Origin: Streptomyces cucumeris
GTDB taxonomy: Bacteria; Actinomycetota; Actinomycetes; Streptomycetales; Streptomycetaceae
Length of the DNA stretch: 64,000 nt
Assembly: GCF_024295805.1 (NCBI RefSeq)
Contig: NZ_JANCLX010000002.1
Location: forward strand, 100,720 to 164,719
Direction of reading: 5' to 3'
The position numbers and the translations under genes were made by a program. This document shows positions 7,547 to 15,382 of this stretch, piece after piece. Numbering within the stretch: the stretch's first letter is position 1; the number at the start of each line of letters is the position of its first letter. Under the pieces are notes generated by a model. It worked only from the letters and a program-made list of their open reading frames with translations. It searched no databases and was not told where the DNA came from.

Positions 7547-9775
7547 ATGGGTAGAGCCGAAGAGCGGCGCGCACGGGAGCAGGGCGCCCGCAAGGCCAAG
7601 AAGGCCGGAAAGAAGGGGGGCATACGCCGCTTCTTCACCTGGAAGAAGATCCTCGCGTATGTCGTCACCTTCTGTGCACTGCTCGTCGGAGGGTTCTTCG
7701 CGCTCTACCTGCTGGTAGACGTCCCCCCGGCCAACGCTCAGGCCAGGAAAGAAGCCAATATCTTCAAGTACAGCGACGGTTCGATCATGGCCAAGGACGG
7801 CGATGTCAACCGTGAGTCCGTACCGCTGAGCAAGATCCCCAAGGCGGTGCAGCACACCTTCGTCGCCGCGGAGAACAAGGACTTCTACACCGACTCGGGC
7901 GTCTCCTTCACCGGCACCGCCCGTGGTCTGATCAACACCGCGCTCGGCAGGGGCAAGCAGGGTGGCTCGACCATCACCCAGCAGTATGTGAAGAACTACT
8001 ACCTCAGCCAGGAGCAGACCGTCACCCGCAAGGCCAAGGAGCTGGTGATCTCCCTCAAGGTGGATCAGCAGAAGTCCAAGGACTACATCCTGGCCGGGTA
8101 CATCAACACCAGCTACTACGGCCGGAACGCCTACGGCATCCAGGCCGCCGCCCGCGCGTACTACGACAAGGACGCCGAGAAGCTCAGTGTGGCGGAGGGC
8201 GCCTATCTCGCGGCGCTGCTCCAGGCGCCCAGCCAGTACGACTACTCGACTGCGGGCCCCAACGGCAAGAAGATGGTCAAGGCCCGCTGGAACTACATCC
8301 TCGACAACATGGTCGAGAAGGGCTGGCTGTCCAAGAGCGCCCGCCAGGACACGCACTTCAAGAGGCCCCAGGATCCGCGTCCGATCCCCGGACTCGACGG
8401 TCAGACCGGGTACTTCATCGCCGCCGCCAAGAAGGAGCTCTTCAAGGCGGGTGTGGATGAGCGGGAGTTCGAGGCCGGCGGCTGGACGATCACCCTCAAC
8501 ATCGACCGCAAGAAGCAGAAGTCGCTGGAGAAGGCGGTCCGTACCCAGCTCACCGACAAGCTGGACCCCAGTAAGCGCAAGGTCGACAAGCACGCCCAGG
8601 TCGGCGCGGTCTCGGTGGACCCCAAGACCGGTGGTGTGGTGGCCATGTACGGCGGTGCGGGCTACACCAAGCACTGGACCAACAACGCGACGCGTGAGGA
8701 CTACCAGCCCGCCTCCACCTTCAAGCCGCTGATCCTCGCCTCCGCGCTGGAGAACGAGTCCAGCACCCAGGACGGCACCCCGATCACCGCCGACACCGTC
8801 TACGACGGCACCAGCAAGCGGCCGGTGAAGGGCAGCGCCGTCGGGTTCGCCCCGGAGAACGAGGACGACAGGTCCTACGGCCCGGTCAGCGTCCAGAAGG
8901 CGATGAACCTGTCGGTCAACTCCGTCTACGCGCAGATGGCCGTGGATGTGGGCCTGCCCAAGGTCAAGTCGACCGCCGTCGGCCTCGGGATGAACGGCAA
9001 GGCCGGAGGCTTCGGTGAGCACCCCGCGATGTCGCTGGGCTCGATGGGTGCCAGCCCGCTGCATATGGCCGGGGTCTACGCGACCCTCGACAACCACGGC
9101 AAGAAGGTCACCCCGGCGATCGTGAAGTCCGCCGAGAAGGGCGACGAGCAGGCCGACCTGCCCGACCCGACCAACGGCCAGGCGATCAGCCGCGGCGCCG
9201 CCGACGCGGTGACCTCCGTCCTCACCGGTGTGGTCGCCGACGGCACCGGCCAGGCCGTGAAGCGCCAGGGCATGGACGTGGCGGGCAAGACGGGTACCTC
9301 GGACGACAACAAGTCCGCCTGGTTCACCGGCTACACCCCCGGTCTGGTCACCTCCGTCGGTATGTTCGGTGAGGTCCCGGGCGGCAAACAGGTCTCCCTC
9401 AAGGGCACCGGTGGCGGCGGCCGGGTCAACGGCTCCGGCTACCCGGCCTCGATCTGGGCGTCCTACATGGGAGCCGCGGCGGACGACACCAAGGACACCG
9501 AGTTCGACCTGGAGGTGGAGACGCCCGTACCGCCGACCACCTCACCGTCCACGTCGCCGGAGCCGACCGAGTCGGAGAGCGAGTCGACGTCGCCGACGCC
9601 GAGCGAGTCGGAGAGCGAGTCGACGTCCCCGACGCCGAGCGAGTCGACGCCGACGACCACGCCGTCCAGCCCGGAGACCACCCCGCCGGACGACGAGACA
9701 CCGACCACCCCGACGACACCGGTCACCCCACCGGAGGACGAGGGCCTCCCGGGCGACAAGCGCCAGGAGCCATGA
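7547..9775 (+). CDS. Class A penicillin-binding protein (transglycosylase/transpeptidase)
   Basis: 742-residue bifunctional peptidoglycan synthase. A basic cytoplasmic N-terminus precedes one membrane helix (about residues 36-62). The GT51 glycosyltransferase domain follows (AAENKDFYTDSGVSF near 107 holds the catalytic Glu; GGSTITQQYVKN follows). The transpeptidase domain has the nucleophile motif STFK, then SVN and KTGT. The last roughly 70 residues are a Ser/Thr/Pro/Glu tail encoded by DNA tandem repeats. GGAGAG lies about 7 nt before the ATG. It acts outside the membrane in wall growth, and a strong stem-loop follows the stop. Confidence 0.96.
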   Translation: MGRAEERRAREQGARKAKKAGKKGGIRRFFTWKKILAYVVTFCALLVGGFFALYLLVDVPPANAQARKEANIFKYSDGSIMAKDGDVNRESVPLSKIPKAVQHTFVAAENKDFYTDSGVSFTGTARGLINTALGRGKQGGSTITQQYVKNYYLSQEQTVTRKAKELVISLKVDQQKSKDYILAGYINTSYYGRNAYGIQAAARAYYDKDAEKLSVAEGAYLAALLQAPSQYDYSTAGPNGKKMVKARWNYILDNMVEKGWLSKSARQDTHFKRPQDPRPIPGLDGQTGYFIAAAKKELFKAGVDEREFEAGGWTITLNIDRKKQKSLEKAVRTQLTDKLDPSKRKVDKHAQVGAVSVDPKTGGVVAMYGGAGYTKHWTNNATREDYQPASTFKPLILASALENESSTQDGTPITADTVYDGTSKRPVKGSAVGFAPENEDDRSYGPVSVQKAMNLSVNSVYAQMAVDVGLPKVKSTAVGLGMNGKAGGFGEHPAMSLGSMGASPLHMAGVYATLDNHGKKVTPAIVKSAEKGDEQADLPDPTNGQAISRGAADAVTSVLTGVVADGTGQAVKRQGMDVAGKTGTSDDNKSAWFTGYTPGLVTSVGMFGEVPGGKQVSLKGTGGGGRVNGSGYPASIWASYMGAAADDTKDTEFDLEVETPVPPTTSPSTSPEPTESESESTSPTPSESESESTSPTPSESTPTTTPSSPETTPPDDETPTTPTTPVTPPEDEGLPGDKRQEP
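9569..9640 (+). repeat. 36-bp tandem repeat (two copies) in PBP tail
   Basis: Two 36-bp copies (9569-9604 and 9605-9640) differ at one base and each encode ESESESTSPTPS. A partial third unit follows. The length is a multiple of three, so copy-number change would lengthen or shorten the extracellular Ser/Thr/Glu linker without a frameshift. Confidence 0.85.
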
Positions 9776-9778
9776 GGA

Positions 9779-9814
9779 CATCGGGCCCCGAGCCGTTCGG
9801 CTCGGGGCCCGATG
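9779..9814. terminator. Bidirectional terminator after PBP gene
   Basis: CATCGGGCCCCGAGCC (9779-9794) pairs with GGCTCGGGGCCCGATG (9799-9814) in a perfect 16-bp stem with the loop gttc. It lies 3 nt after the PBP stop and 18 nt from the end of the convergent SpoIIE-type gene. Confidence 0.9.
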
Positions 9815-9832
9815 CTTTCCGGGGGCGGCGGC

Positions 9833-12208
9833 TCAGGACGGCATGGCCAGCTCGAACCAGACCACCTTGCCGGTGCTCAGCCGGGTCGCGCCCCAGCGCC
9901 GGGCCATCCGGTTGACCAGGTACAGTCCGCGGCCGCCCTCGTCGGACGGCCGGGCCTGGCGCAGCCGCGGGAGTTGCGGTACGTCGTCGCCGACCTCACA
10001 GCGCAGGACGTCGGTGCGCAGCAGCCGCAGGGTGATCGGCCGTTCCGCGTAGCGCACGGCGTTGGTGACCACCTCGCTCACCAGCAGTTCCACCGCGTCC
10101 GTCAGATCGTCCAGATCCCAGCGGGCCAGGGCGCGGCGGGCCAGCCGACGGGCCTGTCCCGCGGTCTGCGCCTTGGGGTCCAGGAACCAGTACGCGACAT
10201 CGCTGGGCGCGATGCCCTCGAACCGGGCCGCCAGCAGCGCTACGTCGTCATCGCGGTCGCCGGGCCCGAGCATGTCCAGCACCTCGTCGCACAGCGGCTC
10301 CAGCGGTGGCGGGTTGGGGCCGGTGAGCCGCGCGGTGGCGGTCAGCCGCTCCCGCAGCTGCTCGATCCCGGTCCACACATCGCGCATCCGCGACTCGACC
10401 AGACCGTCGGTGTAGAGCATCAGCGTGGCCCCGGCCGGGGCGTCCAGCTCGACCGCCTCGAAGTCGACCCCGCCGACGCCGATCGGGGCGCCGGGCGGCA
10501 CCCGCAGCACCTCGGCCCGGCCGCCCCGGTGCAGCAACAGGGGCGGCGGATGGCCCGCGTTGGCCACCACGATGCGGTGCGCGACCGGGTCGTAGACCGC
10601 GTACAGACAGGTGGCCATACGGTCCGTGCCCAGCCGCTGGGCCTGCTCGTCGAGGTGGTGCAGCACTTCCTGCGGCGGCAGATCGAGACCGGCCAGGGTC
10701 TGCGCGGTGGTGCGCAGCTGGCCCATGATCGCGGCCGAGGTCATCGAGTGGCCCATCACATCGCCGACGACCAGCGCCACCCGGTTGCCCGGCAGCGGGA
10801 TCGCGTCGTACCAGTCACCGCCGACCCGGGCGGTCTCCGCGGCGGGCAGATAGCGGCTGGCCAGCCGGACGCCGGTGGGCTGCGGCAGCGAGTCGGGCAG
10901 CATGGTGCGCTGGAGCTCGTCCGCGATGTAGACCTCGCGTCCGTAGAGCACCGCCTTGTCCACCCCGAGCGCGGTGTGGGTGGCCAGCTGGGCCGCGACC
11001 AGCAGATCGTCCGGTTCGAACGGCGGCCGGTCCGGGCGGCGGACGAACACCGCGGCGCCGATCACCCGGCGGCGGCCGCGCAGCGGCGCCAGCACGGTGC
11101 GCTGGCCGGTGGCCACCGAGGTGCTGTCGCCGAGCAGTTCGGGCAGTGCGGCGCGGGCGGCCAGGGAGTCGCCGAAGACCGGCCGCACCCCGCGCAGCAC
11201 CTCGGCCAGCGGACCGCCCGCCTCCACCTCGCACAGCTCGGCCGCCGGACCGCCGCCCACCGCGGGCGACAGATCCGGCTGGGAGGGCATCAGCGGCAGC
11301 CGTCCGCTGTCGGTGTCCGGGTCCAGCGGGATCCGGTCGGTACGGCGCAGCCGCAGCACCACCGGACCCACCGGGCGCTCATCGCCCACCGGGAGAGGAT
11401 CGCGCAGATAGACCAGGATCGCGTCGGCGAAGGTGGGCACGGTGGCCCGGCACAGGCCGAGCACGATCTCGTCGAGGTCGATACCGCGGGCGATCCGCCG
11501 GGTGGCCGCGCCGACGAAGCGCAGCCGGTCCCCGCCGCGGTCCCGGGCGGCGGCCGTCTCGGCCGCGCCGGCACCGCCGGTGCCACCGGCCGACGGCACC
11601 GGGGGCATACCGCCGCCGGACCCGGTGTACGCGACCTCTCCGGCCGCCGTGGCCACCGCGTCCGCCGACTCCACCGGCTGGGCGGGGTGTTCACCCGCGG
11701 CGGCGCCGGGGCGGCCGGTGTCCCGGTGCCCGGCGTCCGGCGCGCGCCCGTCCCGCTCCGGGGAGCCGTCACGCGCTCCGGGTCGGCGTGCCGCGCCCCT
11801 GGCGGCGTTGCGGTCCGCGTCCCACACAGGTTCGCCCTCCGGTGTGCCGTGCTCCGGCTGTGCCGGGTGCTCGCTGTGCGCCGCGCTCCGGCGCTCGGTA
11901 CCTCCACCACCGCGCGGGGCGGTCTCGGCCGCGCCCCGGCCGCGCCGCCTGGCCCGCGCCGAGCCCCGTGGGGCGGCGGGCTCCTCGTCCCGGTCCGGTG
12001 CGCCGTCCCCGGCCGGTGCCGCGGACGGCCCGTCCCCGGGGAGCGCCGGTCGCGGGCGTCCACCGTCCGGCTCCTGGCCGGGCGCGGCCGTCCGCCGCAC
12101 GGCGGTCCGCGGGTCCGGGACCGCGCCGTGCGCGTCCTCGGGCAGGCCCGAGGCGGCGGCAGGGGTGGCAGCCTGTCGCCTGTTGGGGGAGGTCGGGTGC
12201 TCCGTCAC
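9833..12208 (-). CDS. GAF / SpoIIE-type PP2C phosphatase / HATPase regulator
   Basis: 791-residue partner-switching regulator. Residues 1 to about 225 are low-complexity Pro/Ala/Arg/Gly sequence, probably disordered. A GAF-like sensor (about 235-475) and a SpoIIE/PP2C phosphatase (about 485-690) follow, with ARVGGDWYDAIPL, VGDVMGHSMTSAA, ANAGHPPPLL, LYTDGLVESR and DDDVALLAAR. A C-terminal GHKL kinase-like ATPase (about 700-790) has SEVVTNAVRYAE and DEGGRGLYLVNRMA. It should dephosphorylate an anti-anti-sigma protein while its own ATPase domain may bind one; none is encoded nearby. I chose GTG 12208 (VTEHPTSPNRR) with GGATGG upstream, 57 nt after the methyltransferase gene. The stimulus is unknown. 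Confidence 0.9.
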   Translation of the reverse strand: MTEHPTSPNRRQAATPAAASGLPEDAHGAVPDPRTAVRRTAAPGQEPDGGRPRPALPGDGPSAAPAGDGAPDRDEEPAAPRGSARARRRGRGAAETAPRGGGGTERRSAAHSEHPAQPEHGTPEGEPVWDADRNAARGAARRPGARDGSPERDGRAPDAGHRDTGRPGAAAGEHPAQPVESADAVATAAGEVAYTGSGGGMPPVPSAGGTGGAGAAETAAARDRGGDRLRFVGAATRRIARGIDLDEIVLGLCRATVPTFADAILVYLRDPLPVGDERPVGPVVLRLRRTDRIPLDPDTDSGRLPLMPSQPDLSPAVGGGPAAELCEVEAGGPLAEVLRGVRPVFGDSLAARAALPELLGDSTSVATGQRTVLAPLRGRRRVIGAAVFVRRPDRPPFEPDDLLVAAQLATHTALGVDKAVLYGREVYIADELQRTMLPDSLPQPTGVRLASRYLPAAETARVGGDWYDAIPLPGNRVALVVGDVMGHSMTSAAIMGQLRTTAQTLAGLDLPPQEVLHHLDEQAQRLGTDRMATCLYAVYDPVAHRIVVANAGHPPPLLLHRGGRAEVLRVPPGAPIGVGGVDFEAVELDAPAGATLMLYTDGLVESRMRDVWTGIEQLRERLTATARLTGPNPPPLEPLCDEVLDMLGPGDRDDDVALLAARFEGIAPSDVAYWFLDPKAQTAGQARRLARRALARWDLDDLTDAVELLVSEVVTNAVRYAERPITLRLLRTDVLRCEVGDDVPQLPRLRQARPSDEGGRGLYLVNRMARRWGATRLSTGKVVWFELAMPS

Positions 12209-12265
12209 GCGTGGGTTTCCATCCGTCCGGGGCCGTGCGCCCTGGTGTGGGGGGCGCACCGTGTG

Positions 12266-12985
12266 TCAGGCACGTCGTCGGCAGTGCAGATAGAGCTGGA
12301 TCTCGGGCGGTACGTCGGTGCTCGCCGGGGCGTACGCGTGCGAGTCCTCCCCGGTGATCTCGAAGCCCGCGTCACTGACGACCTGTCGGAGATCCTCCCG
12401 CAGATAGCCGGATACCCGGACCGAGTTGCCGAGGAACGGGATGGCGAAGTCGTCGACGTCCGCCTCCACCATGCCGAGCACCATCGCCCCGCCGGGTCTG
12501 AGCACCGCGTGCAGCGCCCGCAGCGCGTAGGGGATCTCCGCGCGAGGCAGCAGTACCAGGGCGAAGAAGGCGGCGATGCCGTCGAAGGGGCCGAGTTCAC
12601 GCATCCCTCCGGGGCCGTGCCGTCCGCCGGTCCGCAGATCGACGATGTCCACCTGGTGGAACTCGGCGCCGGGCACGTTGTCCCGGGCCAGCTTGAGCAT
12701 GCCCGCCGAGATGTCGATCCCGGTGACCCGGTGCCCGGCCCCGGCAAGCTGACGGGCCGTGGGCAGTCCGGTGCCACAGCCGACGTCCAGCACCCGGGAG
12801 CCGGGAGCAAGTGCGTCGGCCAGCCACTGACCCGCCTTGACCTGGCCTTCCTTATGCGGAAAGGCTTCGTCGTAACGGTCGCCTATCGCATCGAAGGCTT
12901 CGGCCTGGCCGCTGCGGTCCAGCGCCAGACGGTCGAAGTCCCGGTACCCCTCGTAGCCGTCGCCGTAGTCGTCCTCACTGCTCAC
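12266..12985 (-). CDS. Class I SAM-dependent methyltransferase
   Basis: 239-residue Rossmann-fold methyltransferase. Motif I is VLDVGCGTGLPTARQLA (about residue 75). The acidic motif II is GIDISAGMLKLAR, then FHQVDIVDL, FDGIAAFFALVLLP and HAVLRPGGAMVLGMV. GTG 12985 is chosen because AGGAGGGG lies about 9 nt upstream; the longer in-frame extension to 13108 lacks such a site and crosses the promoter region. It probably forms an operon with the SpoIIE-type gene 57 nt downstream. The substrate (small molecule, quinone-like or other) cannot be told from sequence. Confidence 0.9.
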   Translation of the reverse strand: MSSEDDYGDGYEGYRDFDRLALDRSGQAEAFDAIGDRYDEAFPHKEGQVKAGQWLADALAPGSRVLDVGCGTGLPTARQLAGAGHRVTGIDISAGMLKLARDNVPGAEFHQVDIVDLRTGGRHGPGGMRELGPFDGIAAFFALVLLPRAEIPYALRALHAVLRPGGAMVLGMVEADVDDFAIPFLGNSVRVSGYLREDLRQVVSDAGFEITGEDSHAYAPASTDVPPEIQLYLHCRRRA

Positions 12986-13118
12986 GACTCCGCCCCTCCT
13001 GTGACATTGCGTCAGATCTTGCGCATCGTCCGTGAGTTGCGCCAGTGTCTGGTTTCCCGTGCGCGCGGTGTTCCGGACGACGATCCTACGTTTGAAACAC
13101 CGGTGCACAACAAGAGGT

Positions 13119-13820
13119 TCAGGACCTCGAGTGCGTGGACGTATGCCCCCTGTCGTTGCGGTCCCAGTCCGCCGGAAGCGCCGGGAGCCGCCAGGCCGGG
13201 TCGGGCCGCCAGTCCTCCCAGCCGTCCCGGAACGGCGCTCCCCACGCTTCGATGAGTTCCACGGCCGCCCGGCCGGCGGTCCGGACCCGGCGCGCCTGTG
13301 CCGTGTCCATCAGACCGGCCCGCTGGGCCTGCGTGAACTCGTCCTCGTCCTTCCATTCCCAGCTGCGGTCCGGGTAGACCGCGATGTCCAGGAAGTGGTC
13401 CTCGGAGTCCACCCCGCCGGCCCAGCGGGCCAGCGGTTCCTCCAGGTTCACGTACCAGTTCTTGAACTGCCAGCCGTCGTCCCAGAACAGCCACACCGAC
13501 CAGGGCTCCCCGGGCCGGGCCAGTTTGAGGACTCCGGTGCCCAGCCACTCGCACAGCGCGGTGGTGCGCGGTTTGGTGTAGCGGGTGGACAGCGGTTCGC
13601 GGTGCACCGAGGTGCCGTCGGTGAGCTGCGGTTTGACGCAGGGGGTGCCCGGCGCGAGCCAGACGGCGAGCACCTCCGGGGTGTCCCGCACGACGGTCAC
13701 GGGGCGGCAGATGTGGATGTGGTCGTCGGCGTTGGCCCGGTAGCGCCAGAGGATGTGATCCCCCGGCGCCCATCGGGCGGTGTCCGCCGCGCCCGTCGTC
13801 TCCACGATGTCCGCTGTCAT
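13119..13820 (-). CDS. DUF402 domain protein (FomD-like)
   Basis: 233-residue DUF402 protein. The diagnostic core runs from about residue 95 to 190: WSVWLFWDDGWQFKNWYVNL, then ARWAGGVDSEDHFLDIAVYP and WKDEDEF, with conserved acidic residues that bind divalent metal. The relative FomD from fosfomycin biosynthesis hydrolyses CMP-phosphonate esters, and other DUF402 proteins hydrolyse nucleoside di- or triphosphates. A nucleotide hydrolase is therefore likely, but the true substrate is unknown. It lies 133 nt upstream of the methyltransferase on the same strand. Confidence 0.85.
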   Translation of the reverse strand: MTADIVETTGAADTARWAPGDHILWRYRANADDHIHICRPVTVVRDTPEVLAVWLAPGTPCVKPQLTDGTSVHREPLSTRYTKPRTTALCEWLGTGVLKLARPGEPWSVWLFWDDGWQFKNWYVNLEEPLARWAGGVDSEDHFLDIAVYPDRSWEWKDEDEFTQAQRAGLMDTAQARRVRTAGRAAVELIEAWGAPFRDGWEDWRPDPAWRLPALPADWDRNDRGHTSTHSRS

Positions 13821-13888
13821 GAGCAGATCTTAGGTGTGACCGGGCCGCGGTGCCGTGACCTATGCCGCAACGGTTCTCTCACACATGG

Positions 13889-15280
13889 TTACGGATGTGT
13901 CATACGCAGCACGTCCAGTGCCTCGTCGAGCTGTTCCCGGGTCAGCAGTCCGCGCTCGATATAGCCGGACTCCAGCACGACCTGGCGGATCGTCTTCCGC
14001 TCGGCCAGGGACTTCTTGGCGACCTTGGCCGCCTCCTCGTAGCCGAGGTAGCGGTTGAGCGGGGTCACGACGGAGGGGGAGGACTCGGCGTACTCGCGGG
14101 CGCGCTCGCGGTCGGCCGTGATCCCGTCGACGGTGCGGTCGGCCAGCAGCCGGGAGGCATTGGCCAGCAGCCGGATCGACTCCAGCAGGTTCTTCGCCAT
14201 CACCGGGAGCATCACATTGAGCTCGAAGTTCCCGGCGGCCCCGGCCGTGGCCACGGTGGTGTCATTTCCGGTGACCTGCGCGGCGACCATCAGCACCGCC
14301 TCGGGGATCACCGGGTTGACCTTCCCCGGCATGATCGACGAACCGGGCTGGAGGTCCGGCAGCGCGATCTCGGCCAGTCCGGTGCGCGGGCCCGAGGCCA
14401 TCCAGCGCAGATCGTTGGCGATCTTGGTCAGGCCGACCGCGACGGTCCGGAGCTGGCCGGAGGTCTCCACCAGCGCGTCCCGGGCCCCCTGCGCCTCGAA
14501 GTGGTTACGGGCCTCGGTGAGCGGCAGCCCCGTGGCCCGGGCCAGTTCGGCGATCACGGCGGCGGAGAACCCGGGCGGGGTGTTGATCCCGGTGCCCACT
14601 GCCGTACCGCCCAGCGGCAGTTCGGCCAGCCGGGGCAGCGAGGAGCGCAGCCGCTCGACCCCGTACCGGATCTGCGCCGCGTAGCCGCCGAACTCCTGGC
14701 CCAGGGTCACCGGGGTGGCGTCCATCAGATGGGTGCGGCCCGCCTTGACCACATCGGCGAACTCCGCGGCCTTGCCCTCCAGCGCCCCGGCGAGCCGGTC
14801 CAGCGCCGGGATCAGATCGGCGGTGACGGCGGCGGTGGCCGCGATGTGGATGGACGAGGGGAAGACATCGTTGGACGACTGGCTGGCGTTGACGTGGTCG
14901 TTGGGGTGCACCGCGCGGCCCAGCCGCTCGCTCGCCAGGGTGGCCAGCACCTCATTGGTGTTCATATTGGACGAGGTGCCCGAACCGGTCTGGAAGACAT
15001 CGATGGGGAAGTGGTCGTCCCAGCGGCCCCCGGCGACCTCGGCCGCCGCCTCCGCGATCGCCCCGGCCACCTCCTCGTCGATCACGCCGAGACCGGCGTT
15101 GACCGTGGCTGCCGCGGCCTTGATCCGGGCGAGTGCCTCGATATGGGCCCGCTCCAGCCGCTGGCCGCTGACGGGGAAGTTCTCCACCGCCCGCTGGGTC
15201 TGGGCCCGCCACTTGGCGTGTGCGGGGACCCGTACCTCTCCCATCGAGTCGTGCTCGGTCCGGTAGCTGTCGTCGCTCAT
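13889..15280 (-). CDS. fumC: Fumarate hydratase class II
   Basis: 463-residue iron-independent fumarase of the aspartase/fumarase superfamily (fumarate + water to L-malate, TCA cycle, homotetramer). The N-terminal THXXD-like region, the active-site stretch with [13 protein letters not shown], and the signature [11 protein letters not shown] (about residue 315) are present and the length is normal. The ATG at 15280 has GAGGCGGA upstream. A second, Fe-S-dependent class I fumarase lies 4.7 kb further on. The stable class II enzyme would keep the step running when the Fe-S enzyme is damaged. Confidence 0.96.
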   Translation of the reverse strand: MSDDSYRTEHDSMGEVRVPAHAKWRAQTQRAVENFPVSGQRLERAHIEALARIKAAAATVNAGLGVIDEEVAGAIAEAAAEVAGGRWDDHFPIDVFQTGSGTSSNMNTNEVLATLASERLGRAVHPNDHVNASQSSNDVFPSSIHIAATAAVTADLIPALDRLAGALEGKAAEFADVVKAGRTHLMDATPVTLGQEFGGYAAQIRYGVERLRSSLPRLAELPLGGTAVGTGINTPPGFSAAVIAELARATGLPLTEARNHFEAQGARDALVETSGQLRTVAVGLTKIANDLRWMASGPRTGLAEIALPDLQPGSSIMPGKVNPVIPEAVLMVAAQVTGNDTTVATAGAAGNFELNVMLPVMAKNLLESIRLLANASRLLADRTVDGITADRERAREYAESSPSVVTPLNRYLGYEEAAKVAKKSLAERKTIRQVVLESGYIERGLLTREQLDEALDVLRMTHP

Positions 15281-15382
15281 CGCGTTATTCCGCCTCGCTC
15301 TCACAGGGCCCCTTCGCCCAGGACAGCACCCGTGCGGCCCGGCGTGTTCCCGGCGACGGCCGGGCCGGGCGGGTGAGGCCGG

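Noticed and set aside
7523..9097. Minus-strand open frame of 524 codons inside the PBP gene
   Set aside because: Val/Leu/Asp/Gly-biased shadow without motifs; the + strand has complete GT51 and transpeptidase domains.
9812..13255. Very long open frame on the + strand antisense to the SpoIIE-type and methyltransferase genes
   Set aside because: It mirrors the GC codon bias of the genes opposite, has no domain and no ribosome site; the minus-strand proteins carry full motifs.
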